Notes: generated by a model from the letters alone, not told the origin. A stretch of 64,000 nt of DNA from an uncultured Victivallales bacterium (GCA_934644965.1 CAKUDG010000018.1:5470-69469), one strand, 5' to 3'; numbered from the stretch's first letter, positions 8,539-17,851 are shown. Program-made: numbers and translations.

Positions 8539-9458
8539 AAAGAATTCTTGTGACCGGAGGGGCCGGATTCATCGGAAGCCATATTGTCGAACATTACCAG
8601 GGGAAAGCGGAAATCCGGGTCCTGGATAATCTGCGCACGGGGAATCTGAAGAATCTCAAGGGGCTTGACTGTGAATTCATCCAGGGCGACATCTGCGATG
8701 CGGAAACGGTCCGCAAAGCCGTTCAGGGCGTGGACTATGTGTTTCATCTGGCGGCGCTGATCAGCGTGCCCGAATCCATGACGGAAATCGTCGAATGCAT
8801 CCGTCTGAACGACATCGGCATGATCAACGTCCTTCAGGAAAGTGCCGCGGCTGGAGTCCGGAAACTCTGTCTGAGCACGAGCGCTGCCATTTACGGGGAC
8901 AACCCGGTCTGCCCGAAGGTCGAAACCATGCTTCCCGAGCCGAAGAGCCCGTATGCCGTCACCAAGCTGGACGATGAGTTTTACTGCGACATGTTCACGC
9001 GGGAAGGCCGTCTTCAGACGGCGTGTCTGCGCTACTTCAACGTTTTCGGTCCGCGCCAGAACCCGAAGAGCGCCTATGCCGCCGCCGTTCCCATCTTCAT
9101 CACGAAGGCGATCCGGAACGAGGACATCACCATCTTCGGAGACGGTGAACAGACGCGTGATTTCATCTTCGTCAAAGACATTGCCGCCGCCAACGCCTTC
9201 ATGGCCGAGCACGATTTCACCGGAGTCTACAACATCGCCTACGGCGGGAGAATGACCATCAACCATCTGGCGGAAATGATTGTGAAGATTCTGGGGTCCA
9301 AGTCGAAGATCGTGCACCTTCCGGAGCGTGCCGGGGATGTGAAACATTCTTCCGCCTGTGTCGACAAGCTTGCATCCACCGGGTTCAAACCTTCCTGGAC
9401 GTTTGAACAGGGCTTGGAAGAAGCCATCCGAGCCTACAAGGCGGAAGCCGGTCTCTGA
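8535..9458 (+). CDS. NAD-dependent sugar-nucleotide epimerase (GalE-like)
   Basis: 307 residues, extended SDR family. Rossmann motif GGAGFIGSHI at residues 8-17, then a catalytic Ser in STSAAIYG and the YxxxK pair in SPYAVTKLDDE. The lengths and the segment LRYFNVFGPRQ fit UDP-glucose or UDP-GlcNAc 4-epimerases. It overlaps the kinase gene by 4 bases. With kinase and nucleotidyltransferase it completes a three-enzyme set that could turn free GlcNAc/GalNAc or galactose into interconvertible UDP-sugars, comparable to the bifidobacterial galacto-N-biose route without a phosphorylase. Rhamnose-type or other dehydratase activity is less likely but not excluded. Confidence 0.85.
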   Translation: MKRILVTGGAGFIGSHIVEHYQGKAEIRVLDNLRTGNLKNLKGLDCEFIQGDICDAETVRKAVQGVDYVFHLAALISVPESMTEIVECIRLNDIGMINVLQESAAAGVRKLCLSTSAAIYGDNPVCPKVETMLPEPKSPYAVTKLDDEFYCDMFTREGRLQTACLRYFNVFGPRQNPKSAYAAAVPIFITKAIRNEDITIFGDGEQTRDFIFVKDIAAANAFMAEHDFTGVYNIAYGGRMTINHLAEMIVKILGSKSKIVHLPERAGDVKHSSACVDKLASTGFKPSWTFEQGLEEAIRAYKAEAGL

Positions 9459-9508
9459 GAGGGGGGATCTCCTGACGGGATGCTTCCTTCTGTTTCTGGA
9501 GAATATAC

Positions 9509-10135
9509 TTGAAAATGGCTGCTGAAGAGACCTCTTCCCTCGGGAAGGAAGAAAGAATCGTGGCTCTGGACATAGGCGGGGTGTGCATCAGTCTGCATCC
9601 CGACCGGATCCTGCGCTCTCTCGGTCTTTCTCCGCTCCTTCAGCCGCCGGCCCGTTTCCTGGAAGCATGCACTCTCCTGGAAACGGGCAGAATGAGCAAC
9701 GGAGAGTGGTTCCGGATTTTTTCGGAATATACGGGCGGCCGTTTCAGCATGGAGGAGCTTGCCGAAATCTGGAACAGCATGATCGGGCCGGACATCCCGG
9801 GCATGGCGGATGCGGTCCGCAGCCTGCTGGCCCGCGGGGGGTACCGTTTTGTTTTCTTTTCCAATACTTCCGCCATGCACCTGATGCAGGTCCTGCGGAT
9901 GTGTTCCTTCTGCCATCTGGTGACAGGAGGGGTGTTCAGCTATGAGGCCGGGGCCATGAAGCCCGACCCGGGAATGTACGAAGCCTTTGAAAAGACCTAC
10001 GGCGTCCCCTGTCTGTATTTCGACGACCGGAAGGAAAATGTGGAAGCGGCGCTTCGGCGCGGCTGGCCCGCACGGGTTTTTACTTCGTCCGAATCCTTTC
10101 TTGCCTGCTTTGAAAATGAAAAAATGAATTCCTGA
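9509..10135 (+). CDS. HAD-superfamily phosphatase (YihX-like)
   Basis: 208 residues from a TTG at 9509 with GGAG 7 bases upstream; an ATG at 9515 is the alternative. Motif I is unusual: ALDIGGVCI gives DxG where the general acid Asp normally gives DxD (YihX-type proteins also vary here). Motif II is FFSNTS, the Lys is in AMKPDPGMY, and motif IV is YFDDRKENVEA. The helical cap between motifs I and II places it in HAD subfamily IA. A sugar-phosphate phosphatase role would fit its position 50 bases after the epimerase. Substrate unknown. Confidence 0.75.
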   Translation: MKMAAEETSSLGKEERIVALDIGGVCISLHPDRILRSLGLSPLLQPPARFLEACTLLETGRMSNGEWFRIFSEYTGGRFSMEELAEIWNSMIGPDIPGMADAVRSLLARGGYRFVFFSNTSAMHLMQVLRMCSFCHLVTGGVFSYEAGAMKPDPGMYEAFEKTYGVPCLYFDDRKENVEAALRRGWPARVFTSSESFLACFENEKMNS

Positions 10136-10564
10136 AAAAGGGAACATTTCCTTTTCCCCCCTTGTCCTTGAACTTGCGGGCGCGGAGCGGTATATTATAC
10201 TCCTGTGCATGTTCGGTTCTTATCCTCCGCACGCAATGGAAATTTGGAAACACTGCCCGGCGGAAGGTGAAGTGAGTGAATCATGACATTTTTCCCCCCT
10301 GCTGCGGAAACGCTGCGGAAACGCGGGAAGCTTGGACTCTCCGCGGCAGAATGTCCGTATGGCGGATTCACGGGCGGAGTTGAGGGGATGCCGCCTTGGG
10401 AGGGCGTCTGCGGCGAACGTTTTTGCGGTGCAGAAAAACAGACCAGTCGGAGACCGTATGGAAAAACGTTCCGCAAAGAGTGAACGGGAGAACGGAAATG
10501 CAAAGAACAACACAGCGCGCCTTTCGACTGTGACGGATGGAAAGAAGAAGACGGATGACTGCGA
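10136..10564. other. Promoter plus long leader upstream of the rhomboid gene
   Basis: About 430 bases without a convincing gene. A good promoter near the left end would begin transcription at about 10203, leaving roughly 360 untranslated bases. A 25-codon frame at 10209-10286 has no ribosome binding site. I compared the stretch mentally with SRP RNA, RNase P RNA and tmRNA and saw no match to their core motifs. Confidence 0.5.
10168..10196 (+). promoter_or_regulatory. Promoter far upstream of the rhomboid gene
   Basis: TTGAAC at 10168-10173, 17-base spacer, TATATT at 10191-10196 followed by ATAC. It matches the window-wide promoter form. Confidence 0.6.
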
Positions 10565-11488
10565 ATGAATGAATTCAGAAACAAATCTTTTAACGGCTGG
10601 CGCGACGGAGCGCTGAATACACCGCGTTCGGGAGTGATGAGTGTTTTTGCCCTGATTGCGGTGAATGTGCTGATTATGATAGCGGCTCCGGAACGGGTGG
10701 AACGGAGTCTGATCTTGTCACCGGATGTGCTGGAGACCGGGCGTTTCTGGCAGCTGGTGACGGCGATGTTTGTGCATGCGAATTTTGAGCATATTCTGTT
10801 CAACATGTTTGCGCTTTATGTTTTTGGCACCTTGATTGCGCCGATTCTCGGGGCGCGGCGTTTTCTGGAGCTGTACTTTTTTTCCGGAGTGCTGGGGAAT
10901 GTTCTCTGGCTGCTTTCCGGGACTTCGGCCTATCTTCTGGGAGCGAGCGGGGCGGTGATGGGAGTGGTGATGGCGTCTGCGATGATGCGTCCGAACGTTC
11001 AGATGCTGCTGCTCTTCATTCCGTATCCGATCAAGCTCCGGACGCTGGCGATCATCTTTTTCCTGATAGACTTTTTCCTGGAGTTCGCGCCGATGACGTC
11101 GTCCGTGGCGTATCTGGCGCATCTGGGAGGATTCCTCGGAGGATATCTTTATATGCGCTTCTTTCTTCGGAAATGGATGGAATGGGATCCTCTCGGGGCG
11201 CTGTTCGGGAAAGGATCCGGTCGGTCGTCTGCGGGGCAGGGCGGGAGCGGCGGATCCGCGCCGTGGGGATCGTTTTCTCCGCCGCCGCCCCGGTCCGGGG
11301 GGCCGGGAGACGCTTCGGGAGGAGGGGCTTCTGCCTCATCCCGTCCGTTTCCATCCGGGAAGGTGACGCAGAGAGAATTGGATTATCTTCTGGACAAAAT
11401 ATCCCGCAGCGGAATCAACAGTTTGTCAGAAGCGGAAATGGAGCGTCTGCGCCAGGCGCGTGAGCAGATGCGGGGAGACAGCCGTTGA
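10565..11488 (+). CDS. Rhomboid-family intramembrane serine protease
   Basis: 307 residues. Six or so hydrophobic segments; FVHANFEHILFNMFALYVFG has the N-terminal His/Asn region, GASGAVMG carries the nucleophile Ser (GxSG), and AYLAHLGGFLGG the His partner, so the catalytic dyad is intact. After the membrane domain a Gly/Ser/Pro-rich linker (about residues 215-265) leads to a cytoplasmic tail (VTQRELDYLLDKIS, LSEAEMERLRQAR) common in rhomboids of this lineage. It cleaves membrane proteins within the bilayer; target unknown. The start codon follows GAATGAATG with a weak ribosome site. Confidence 0.9.
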   Translation: MNEFRNKSFNGWRDGALNTPRSGVMSVFALIAVNVLIMIAAPERVERSLILSPDVLETGRFWQLVTAMFVHANFEHILFNMFALYVFGTLIAPILGARRFLELYFFSGVLGNVLWLLSGTSAYLLGASGAVMGVVMASAMMRPNVQMLLLFIPYPIKLRTLAIIFFLIDFFLEFAPMTSSVAYLAHLGGFLGGYLYMRFFLRKWMEWDPLGALFGKGSGRSSAGQGGSGGSAPWGSFSPPPPRSGGPGDASGGGASASSRPFPSGKVTQRELDYLLDKISRSGINSLSEAEMERLRQAREQMRGDSR

Positions 11489-11642
11489 AGAGCCCCTCCC
11501 GCGGAGAAGAAGGAGCGGCAGGCGCCATTTTCTCCTCCTTCTCCTCCGTGCTGATCACCGCCGCCTTGGCAGACATCAGAAGAACAGCAACGACGACGAT
11601 CGGAAAATCAAGTTTTTTTGACATACTCGGGAGAAACGCTTC

Positions 11643-13112
11643 ATGAATATTGTATGGGTTGCCAGCGAAGCCGTGCCCTTTGCAAAGACGGGCGGTCTGG
11701 CGGATGTATCCTCCGCTCTTCCGGACGCACTTGCGGAACGCGGACACGAAGTTGCCGTCATCATGCCTTATTATCCACAGCTTACGGGGAAGCTGAATCT
11801 CCGTTTCAGCCGTTCCATTGATCTTCTGGGGGTTCCCCTGGGCGGAACGACACAGTGGGCGAAAATTCATGAACTTCCCCTGAAACCGGGGCTGAACTTC
11901 TACTTTATCGAATACAACCGTTATTTTGACCGGCCCACCCTCTATGACTGGTGCGGACAGGAATATTCGGACAATGCCGAACGTTTCATCTTCTTTTCCC
12001 GCGCTGCGATGGAAGCGGTCTGCACGCTGGATCTGAAGCCGGATATTCTCCATGCGAACGACTGGCATTCCGCGCTCTGCTGCGTCTATCTGAAAAGCCC
12101 GCTGTATTCCGGGCGGGAGAATTTCCGGAACTGCCGCTCCGTCATGACCATTCACAATATCGGATATCAGGGGATCTTCGACAAGGGGAATCTGTACTGG
12201 AGCGGACTCGGATGGGAGTATTTCAACTATACCTGTCTGGAATTTTACGACCGAATCAATCTGCTGAAGGGCGGCATCATGACGGCGGACATGGTCAATA
12301 CGGTGAGTCCGACCTATGCCTCGGAAATTCTGTCTCCGGAATTCGGCTTTTCTCTGGATTCATGTCTGAGGCACTGTGCCTCCCAGGGCAAACTCCGGGG
12401 CATCCTGAACGGCATCGACGACAAAACCTGGAATCCGGCCGCCGACCGTTTCCTCCCCGCCTTCTTCTCCTCCTCCGATCCATCTCCGAAACGGGAGGCA
12501 AAACGGGCGCTGCAGCAGTATTTTCATCTGCCGGAACGGGAAGAGACGCCGCTTTTCGCGACGATTTCGCGTCTGGCGTATCAGAAAGGGCTGGATGTTT
12601 TTGCCTCCGGTCTGGAAGATCTTCTGTATCACGATGATTTCCAGTTTGTCGTCATCGGCTCGGGCGAACGATCCCTGGAGGATCACTTCCGCTATCTGGC
12701 GGGAAAATATCCGGAACGTCTGGCCGTGTATCTTGGCTATGCGCCCGATTCGCTTTCCCATCTGGCGGAGGGAGGGGCGGACTTTTTCGTCATGCCTTCA
12801 CGCTATGAGCCCTGCGGCCTGAACCAGATGTACAGCATGCGTTACGGGACTCTCCCGATCGTCCGGCATACCGGCGGACTCGCGGATACCGTGACGAATT
12901 ACGACTGCCGGAATGCCGGTTCCGCCACCGGCTTCGTCTTCTGGGACCTGTTCCCCGAAGCCCTGAACGGAACCATCCGCTGGGCGGCGGAACTCCGGAA
13001 AAACGATCCGGAAACATTTGCCCGGATGCGTTTCAACGCCATGACTCGTGACTTCTCCTGGAACAATACCGCCTCACACTACGAGCGGATGTACGACGAT
13101 GCGCACCGATGA
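11643..13112 (+). CDS. glgA: Glycogen synthase (ADP-glucose, GT5)
   Basis: 489 residues, the usual bacterial length. N-terminal KTGGLADV (residues 15-22) binds the glucosyl donor. The GT-B C-terminal domain shows ISRLAYQKGLD, VIGSGE, and PSRYEPCGLNQMYSMRYG (about 384-400) with the catalytic Glu, then HTGGLADTV. It extends alpha-1,4-glucan from ADP-glucose in the cytoplasm. GGGAG lies 9 bases before the ATG. The last 14 bases overlap the start of queA, so the two are co-transcribed, although functionally unrelated. No other glycogen genes are in the window. Confidence 0.95.
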   Translation: MNIVWVASEAVPFAKTGGLADVSSALPDALAERGHEVAVIMPYYPQLTGKLNLRFSRSIDLLGVPLGGTTQWAKIHELPLKPGLNFYFIEYNRYFDRPTLYDWCGQEYSDNAERFIFFSRAAMEAVCTLDLKPDILHANDWHSALCCVYLKSPLYSGRENFRNCRSVMTIHNIGYQGIFDKGNLYWSGLGWEYFNYTCLEFYDRINLLKGGIMTADMVNTVSPTYASEILSPEFGFSLDSCLRHCASQGKLRGILNGIDDKTWNPAADRFLPAFFSSSDPSPKREAKRALQQYFHLPEREETPLFATISRLAYQKGLDVFASGLEDLLYHDDFQFVVIGSGERSLEDHFRYLAGKYPERLAVYLGYAPDSLSHLAEGGADFFVMPSRYEPCGLNQMYSMRYGTLPIVRHTGGLADTVTNYDCRNAGSATGFVFWDLFPEALNGTIRWAAELRKNDPETFARMRFNAMTRDFSWNNTASHYERMYDDAHR

Positions 13113-14160
13113 TTTTGATTATGATCTTCCTGAGGAACTGATTGCGCAGGAACCCCCGGAACATCGCGGAGATTCGCGCATGATGGTGCTGGATCCGCTT
13201 TCGGGGGAATGTTCCATTCATCCGTTCCGGGATTTTGCGGAGTTTCTTTCTCCGGGCGATGCTCTGGTGAGAAACAATACACGCGTGATCCGGGCCCGTC
13301 TTTTTGCACGGAAGGAGACAGGAGCGAAAATCGAGCTTTTCCTGCTGGGACTGCATTCTCCGGATAATGATCGGCTCTGGCGCTGCATGATGCGGCCGGC
13401 GAAACGGGTTTCGCCCGGGGCGGAACTGCGTCTGCTTGAACGGGACGGGGAAACACTTTCCGTGTTTTCTGTCCGTCTTCTGGGGAAAGATCCTTCCGGC
13501 GTCTGCACGGTGGAGTTCCCCGCCGGAGACGTGGACGGCCTTTTGAAACAATGCGGGCACCTGCCTCTGCCCCCCTATATCCGGCGCCAGGATGAGGAGC
13601 TTGATTCCGAACGCTATCAGACCCTTTATGCCCAGACCCCAGGCGCCGTGGCCGCGCCGACGGCGGGACTGCATTTTACAGAAGACGTTTTCCGGAAACT
13701 CGCGCAAAAAGATGTGAAAACAGTGGATCTTACGCTTCACGTCGGGGCGGGCACCTTCAAGCCCGTGACGGAGGAACATGTGGAAGAGCATCAGATGCAC
13801 CGGGAATTCTACCGTTTCCCCGGGCATGCGGCTTCTCTGCTGAATGAAACACGGGCGGAAGGACATCGCATTCTGGCCGTCGGGACGACTTCTCTGCGGA
13901 CTCTGGAAACCTGTGTGGATCCTTCCGGCATCTTCCATCCGGGAGAGGGAGAGACGGATATTTTCATCCATCCGCCTCGCCGTGTTCTTTCCGCCGATAT
14001 GCTCCTGACCAATTTCCATCTTCCCAAAAGCACTCTTCTCATGCTGGTTTCCGCGTTTGCCGGGACGGAGAACATCCGAAGGGCCTATGCCATTGCCGTG
14101 AAGGAGAAAATGAGATTCTTCAGCTACGGGGACTGCATGCTGATTCTGAACCGGATCTGA
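13099..14160 (+). CDS. queA: S-adenosylmethionine:tRNA ribosyltransferase-isomerase
   Basis: 353 residues from the ATG at 13099; this start gives the classic QueA opening TDDFDYDLPEELIAQEP, whereas an in-frame start at 13048 adds 17 unrelated residues inside glgA. Other family marks are FRDFAEFLSPGDALVRNNTRV, QTLYAQTPGAVAAPTAGLHFT and HVGAGTFKPV. The enzyme transfers the ribosyl part of AdoMet to 7-aminomethyl-7-deazaguanine in tRNA, giving epoxyqueuosine. It overlaps glgA by 14 bases, so it is probably translated by coupling. Confidence 0.96.
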   Translation: MRTDDFDYDLPEELIAQEPPEHRGDSRMMVLDPLSGECSIHPFRDFAEFLSPGDALVRNNTRVIRARLFARKETGAKIELFLLGLHSPDNDRLWRCMMRPAKRVSPGAELRLLERDGETLSVFSVRLLGKDPSGVCTVEFPAGDVDGLLKQCGHLPLPPYIRRQDEELDSERYQTLYAQTPGAVAAPTAGLHFTEDVFRKLAQKDVKTVDLTLHVGAGTFKPVTEEHVEEHQMHREFYRFPGHAASLLNETRAEGHRILAVGTTSLRTLETCVDPSGIFHPGEGETDIFIHPPRRVLSADMLLTNFHLPKSTLLMLVSAFAGTENIRRAYAIAVKEKMRFFSYGDCMLILNRI

Positions 14161-14508
14161 GAATTCTGAAATCCCGGGGGACTTCTTCCGGGAAACTTCC
14201 GCAAGCTCCCCCCCCACCACCGGAAGAAAAGAACGGATGACCGCACTCTTTATCTCCTTCCCGGGGAAGAAGAAAAAATCCGGGCGCTGAGCCCGGGAGG
14301 AAATACTGGAAATCCGGAGCGGAAGATGCTATATTATACACTCACGTTCAAAGACGTTTTTTTTACAGCAGAAGAAGTGGGCCTACGGAAACTCCCCGAT
14401 GGAGACAGAACAAAATCCCCCTTCCCATGCAGAATACGCAGAATCCATTTGCAAGAGGAAACGATAATATATCATACTCTGATAAGATAAGGAAGGAGAC
14501 TGGCAATC
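14161..14508. other. Intergenic region with hairpin and promoter upstream of gpmI
   Basis: About 350 bases. A perfect hairpin CCGGGC-GCTGA-GCCCGG lies at 14280-14296; the T-run that would make it a terminator is on the minus-strand side only. A possible promoter has TATATT at 14330-14335 with a weak CTGGAA 18 bases upstream. AAGGAAGGAG at 14490-14499 is a strong ribosome site for gpmI. Confidence 0.5.
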
Positions 14509-16164
14509 ATGGCGTGCAAGCTTGAGACAAACCCGAAATTCCAGGGACGGCGCGGACCCGTTGTACTCGTCATCATGGACGGCGTAGGAATCGGCAAATA
14601 CAAGGACGGAGACGCCGTTCTTGATTCCAACACTCCCTTTCTTCACAAGATGATGAAGGAACTTCCCTATACCGAACTCAAAGCCCACGGGACCGCGGTC
14701 GGACTGCCCAGCGATGACGACATGGGCAACAGCGAAGTCGGACACAACGCCATGGGCTGCGGGCGCGTCTTTTCCCAGGGTGCGAAACTGGTATCCGAAG
14801 CCATCTCCTCCGGCAGGATGTTTGAAGGCCGGACCTGGGAGAAAGTCATTGAAAAGACGAAACAGGGCGGAACGCTGCATTTCATCGGACTTTTTTCCGA
14901 CGGCAACGTGCACAGCAACATCGCCCATCTCAAAGGCATGATTGAAAACGCCCGCAAGAACGGCGTCCGGAAAATCCGGATCCATGCGCTGCTGGACGGC
15001 CGGGACGTTCCCGAAACCTCCGCCCTCGACTATATCGATCCCTTCGAAGAATATCTCAAATCCATCAACGATGCGGATTCCTGCGATTACCGGATTGCTT
15101 CCGGCGGGGGACGCATGGTCATTACAATGGACCGCTACGGCGCGAACTGGGACATGGTCAGGAAAGGCTGGGATACTCATGTGGCCGGACGCGGCCGTAT
15201 GTTCCCCAATGCCCATGACGCCGTCGTGACGCTCCGCGAGGAAACCCATGCGATCGACCAGGATCTTCCGCCTTTTGTGATTTCCGACGACGGAGTCACA
15301 CCTGTCGGCCCGATTCAGGACGGCGATGCAGTGGTCTATTTCAACTTCCGCGGAGACCGTGCCATTGAAATCAGCCAGGCCTTCGATTCCGGGGATTCCT
15401 TCGACAAATTCGTGCGCGATCCCCGCCCCGATGTCTTCTATGCCGGCATGATGGAATATGACGGGGACCTGCACATCCCGCAGAACTATCTCGTGAATCC
15501 GCCCGAAATCGACAACACTCTCGGAGAGTATCTGGCAAAATCAGGTGTCAGCCAGCTTGCTGTCAGCGAGACGCAGAAGTTCGGGCATGTCACCTACTTC
15601 TTCAACGGGAACCGTTCCGGCATGTTTGATGAGACTTTGGAAAAGTATGTGGAAATTCCTTCTGATGTCGTTCCTTTTGAACAGCGTCCGTGGATGCAGT
15701 GCGCCCTGATCACCGATCTGGTCTGCCGGAATATTGAGGAAAACGCCTTCCGCTTCATTCGTTTGAATTTCCCGAACGGGGACATGGTCGGGCATACGGG
15801 AGTGTATCAGGCGGTTCAGACAGCCATGGCGGCTCTGGATCTTTGTCTGGAACGCATTTACAACAGCGTGAAGAAGGCAGGCGGAGTCATGATCGTCACC
15901 GCCGACCACGGAAATGCCGACGACATGTATGAGCATGACAAAAAAGGCGCTCTGAAGCTCGATGCCTCCGGCGCTCCGCGCAGAAAAACCAGCCATTCCC
16001 TGAATCCCGTCCCCGCCTTCATCTATGATCCCGAATACAAGGGGGAATATTCCCTGGAGCTGAACAAGGGGCTCGGAATCAGTTCGATTGCGGCAACGTG
16101 CATTGACTTCCTCGGACTGATCCCTCCGGCGGATTATGACAAATCCCTGATTCGCTTTAAGTAA
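14509..16164 (+). CDS. gpmI: 2,3-bisphosphoglycerate-independent phosphoglycerate mutase
   Basis: 551 residues. VIMDGVGIG near residue 25 gives the first metal Asp, MGNSEVGHNAMGCGRV carries the phosphorylated Ser, and VTADHGNADDMYEHD near the end gives further metal ligands. GRDVPETSALDY and GRMVITMDRYGANWD are family segments. It interconverts 3- and 2-phosphoglycerate in glycolysis with manganese. The length is slightly above the usual 510. It is a single-gene unit with strong ribosome site and a clear terminator downstream. Confidence 0.96.
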   Translation: MACKLETNPKFQGRRGPVVLVIMDGVGIGKYKDGDAVLDSNTPFLHKMMKELPYTELKAHGTAVGLPSDDDMGNSEVGHNAMGCGRVFSQGAKLVSEAISSGRMFEGRTWEKVIEKTKQGGTLHFIGLFSDGNVHSNIAHLKGMIENARKNGVRKIRIHALLDGRDVPETSALDYIDPFEEYLKSINDADSCDYRIASGGGRMVITMDRYGANWDMVRKGWDTHVAGRGRMFPNAHDAVVTLREETHAIDQDLPPFVISDDGVTPVGPIQDGDAVVYFNFRGDRAIEISQAFDSGDSFDKFVRDPRPDVFYAGMMEYDGDLHIPQNYLVNPPEIDNTLGEYLAKSGVSQLAVSETQKFGHVTYFFNGNRSGMFDETLEKYVEIPSDVVPFEQRPWMQCALITDLVCRNIEENAFRFIRLNFPNGDMVGHTGVYQAVQTAMAALDLCLERIYNSVKKAGGVMIVTADHGNADDMYEHDKKGALKLDASGAPRRKTSHSLNPVPAFIYDPEYKGEYSLELNKGLGISSIAATCIDFLGLIPPADYDKSLIRFK

Positions 16165-16747
16165 GAGCATTACAGGGAAAACGCCGCCTCTCTGACTGCT
16201 TTCTTCCGGAGAACGACCGCTCTCCGGAGAAAAGTGGAAGCGGAAAAGCTGTGCATCCGGAAATTTCCGGATGCCTTTTTCCGGAAACGGGAAAAAAGAA
16301 CTTCCCGGAGAGGAAAAAGTGAGTCCCTTTGCGGAACATTCCACCCGGAGCGGAAAAACCGGAGCGGAAACTCAGGACGGAAAGACGGGGGGGCGGAAAG
16401 ACGGGGCGGGTCTGCTGCTTCCGTTTTTCTTCTCTTCTAGCTCGATCTCTTTTTTCCATTCTTCACCTTTTCTGGCGCGCTCTTTTTCTTTTTTCCGTCT
16501 ATCCTTTTTCCTTTTTCCACTGTGAGAACTGGAAGGGGGAAAGTGAAGGACGCGGCAGATTGAGAAAGATGTCAAAATAAGGAAAAAAAGCAAAAGAGGG
16601 AACAGAGAAACAATGTGGATGGACTGGATTATGGGGAAAGTCCATTCATTTCTTTGATGATTTTTTCACCATTCTCTTTTCTTTGCTGTGGCAAGCACGG
16701 GCTGTTGTTGTATATTTTGAAGAAAGAATGCAGGAGGATCCATCATC
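16165..16747. other. Intergenic region after gpmI
   Basis: About 580 bases with no credible gene. It contains the gpmI terminator, another hairpin without T-run (TCCGGAGA/TCTCCGGA, 16205-16229), an inverted repeat ATGGACT/AGTCCAT at 16619-16645, and TATATT at 16711-16716 with no good -35, a possible promoter for the exonuclease gene. Confidence 0.5.
16253..16280 (+). terminator. Rho-independent terminator of gpmI
   Basis: GCATCCGG, AAATTT, CCGGATGC followed by CTTTTT. A perfect palindrome of 22 bases with a T-run, 90 bases after the stop codon. Confidence 0.85.
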
Positions 16748-17851
16748 ATGTCATCGTCATCCGGACCGGGGACTTTTTCCCCGGCAGAAGAAGAGAAAGG
16801 GACGCATGTCCTGTTTCTGGTTGACTCCTTTGCACAGATTTACCGCGGGTACTACGCGGTCCGCGGTCTGACGGGAGAAGACGGCTTCCCCAGCAACGCG
16901 ATTTTTGCCATGATGAAATTTCTGATGAAGATGCATGCGGAGCATCCTTCGGAATACGGAGCATTTGTGTTTGACGAAGGGAAGCCGCCTCATCGTCTCC
17001 AGCTTGCGCCCCTGTACAAGGCGAACCGTCCTCCGATGCCGGAGGATCTGAAAGTCCAGCTTCCGCTTCTGGAGGATCTGATTGACGCGTTCGGCTGGAA
17101 ACGACTCCGCTGGAAGAACTGGGAGGCGGACGACCTGATTGCCGTGATCTGCGGAATTTGTCCGGATAGAAAGATCCGGATTGTTTCCGCGGACAAAGAC
17201 CTGGCGCAGCTCGTCGATTCCCGAGTGTGCATGCTGGTTCCGGACAAGGATTCATCCAAAGGTTTTTCCATCCGCGGGGAATCGGAAGTGCGGGAGAAAT
17301 TCGGAGTCCATCCTTCGGAAATAGTCGATTATCTTGCCATGATCGGCGATGCGTCGGACAACATTCCGGGACTGGAGGGCGTGGGACCGAAAACTGCGGC
17401 GCGTCTGATTTCGCGTTTCGGCTCCATCGAGTCGATTCTCCTGCATGCGGAGGAAATTCCGCAGGAGAAGCTCCGGGAGAAAATCCGTTCCGCTTCGGAA
17501 CGTCTCCGGACGAACATTGAACTGGTGAAACTGGTCCGGACTCCGCCGGAAGGCTGTGACTGGAACGAATCCTCTTTCCGTCGGGAGCCTGCCGATTTTC
17601 CCAGAATTCTGGAAATCGCGGAACGTCTGCGCTTCCGCAGCCTGATCCGGGAACTCACTCAAATGATGGCTTCCGCAACGCTTCCGGCTTCTGATCCTGA
17701 ATCTGGTCCTGAGTCTGATCCTGAGTCAGCTTCCCGGGCGGCTCGTACCGGCGGAACGGAGGAGAAGGGCGGCACCGCTTCTTCTATTCCGCGTGCTTCC
17801 GTTTTCCGGCCTGGGCAGGAGGATCCCCCGGAACAACTGGAACTTTTTTGA
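16748..17851 (+). CDS. Stand-alone 5'-3' exonuclease (PolA N-terminal domain-like) with C-terminal clamp-type motif
   Basis: 367 residues. FLVDSFAQIYRGYYA, the DD pair in WEADDLIAV, SADKDLAQL and the helix-hairpin segment GDASDNIPGLEGVGPKTAA are the metal sites and DNA-binding motif of bacterial FEN/5'-3' exonucleases. There is no polymerase domain: after about residue 300 comes an acidic Ser/Glu/Pro tail that ends in EQLELF. That terminal peptide closely resembles the beta-clamp binding consensus QL(S/D)LF. It probably removes RNA primers or flaps in lagging-strand maturation and repair. GCAGGAGG precedes the start. ispD lies 58 bases downstream. Confidence 0.88.
   Translation: MSSSSGPGTFSPAEEEKGTHVLFLVDSFAQIYRGYYAVRGLTGEDGFPSNAIFAMMKFLMKMHAEHPSEYGAFVFDEGKPPHRLQLAPLYKANRPPMPEDLKVQLPLLEDLIDAFGWKRLRWKNWEADDLIAVICGICPDRKIRIVSADKDLAQLVDSRVCMLVPDKDSSKGFSIRGESEVREKFGVHPSEIVDYLAMIGDASDNIPGLEGVGPKTAARLISRFGSIESILLHAEEIPQEKLREKIRSASERLRTNIELVKLVRTPPEGCDWNESSFRREPADFPRILEIAERLRFRSLIRELTQMMASATLPASDPESGPESDPESASRAARTGGTEEKGGTASSIPRASVFRPGQEDPPEQLELF

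Noticed and set aside
10203..10562. Known structured RNA (SRP RNA, RNase P RNA, tmRNA) in the rhomboid leader
   Set aside because: Core motifs such as the SRP GGAAG(C/G)AGC loop or the P RNA GAGGAAAGTC segment are absent.
11415..11624. Possible 69-residue exported protein on the minus strand (starts MSKKLDFPIVVVAV)
   Set aside because: The start looks like a signal peptide but the rest runs antisense to the rhomboid tail and no ribosome site is present.
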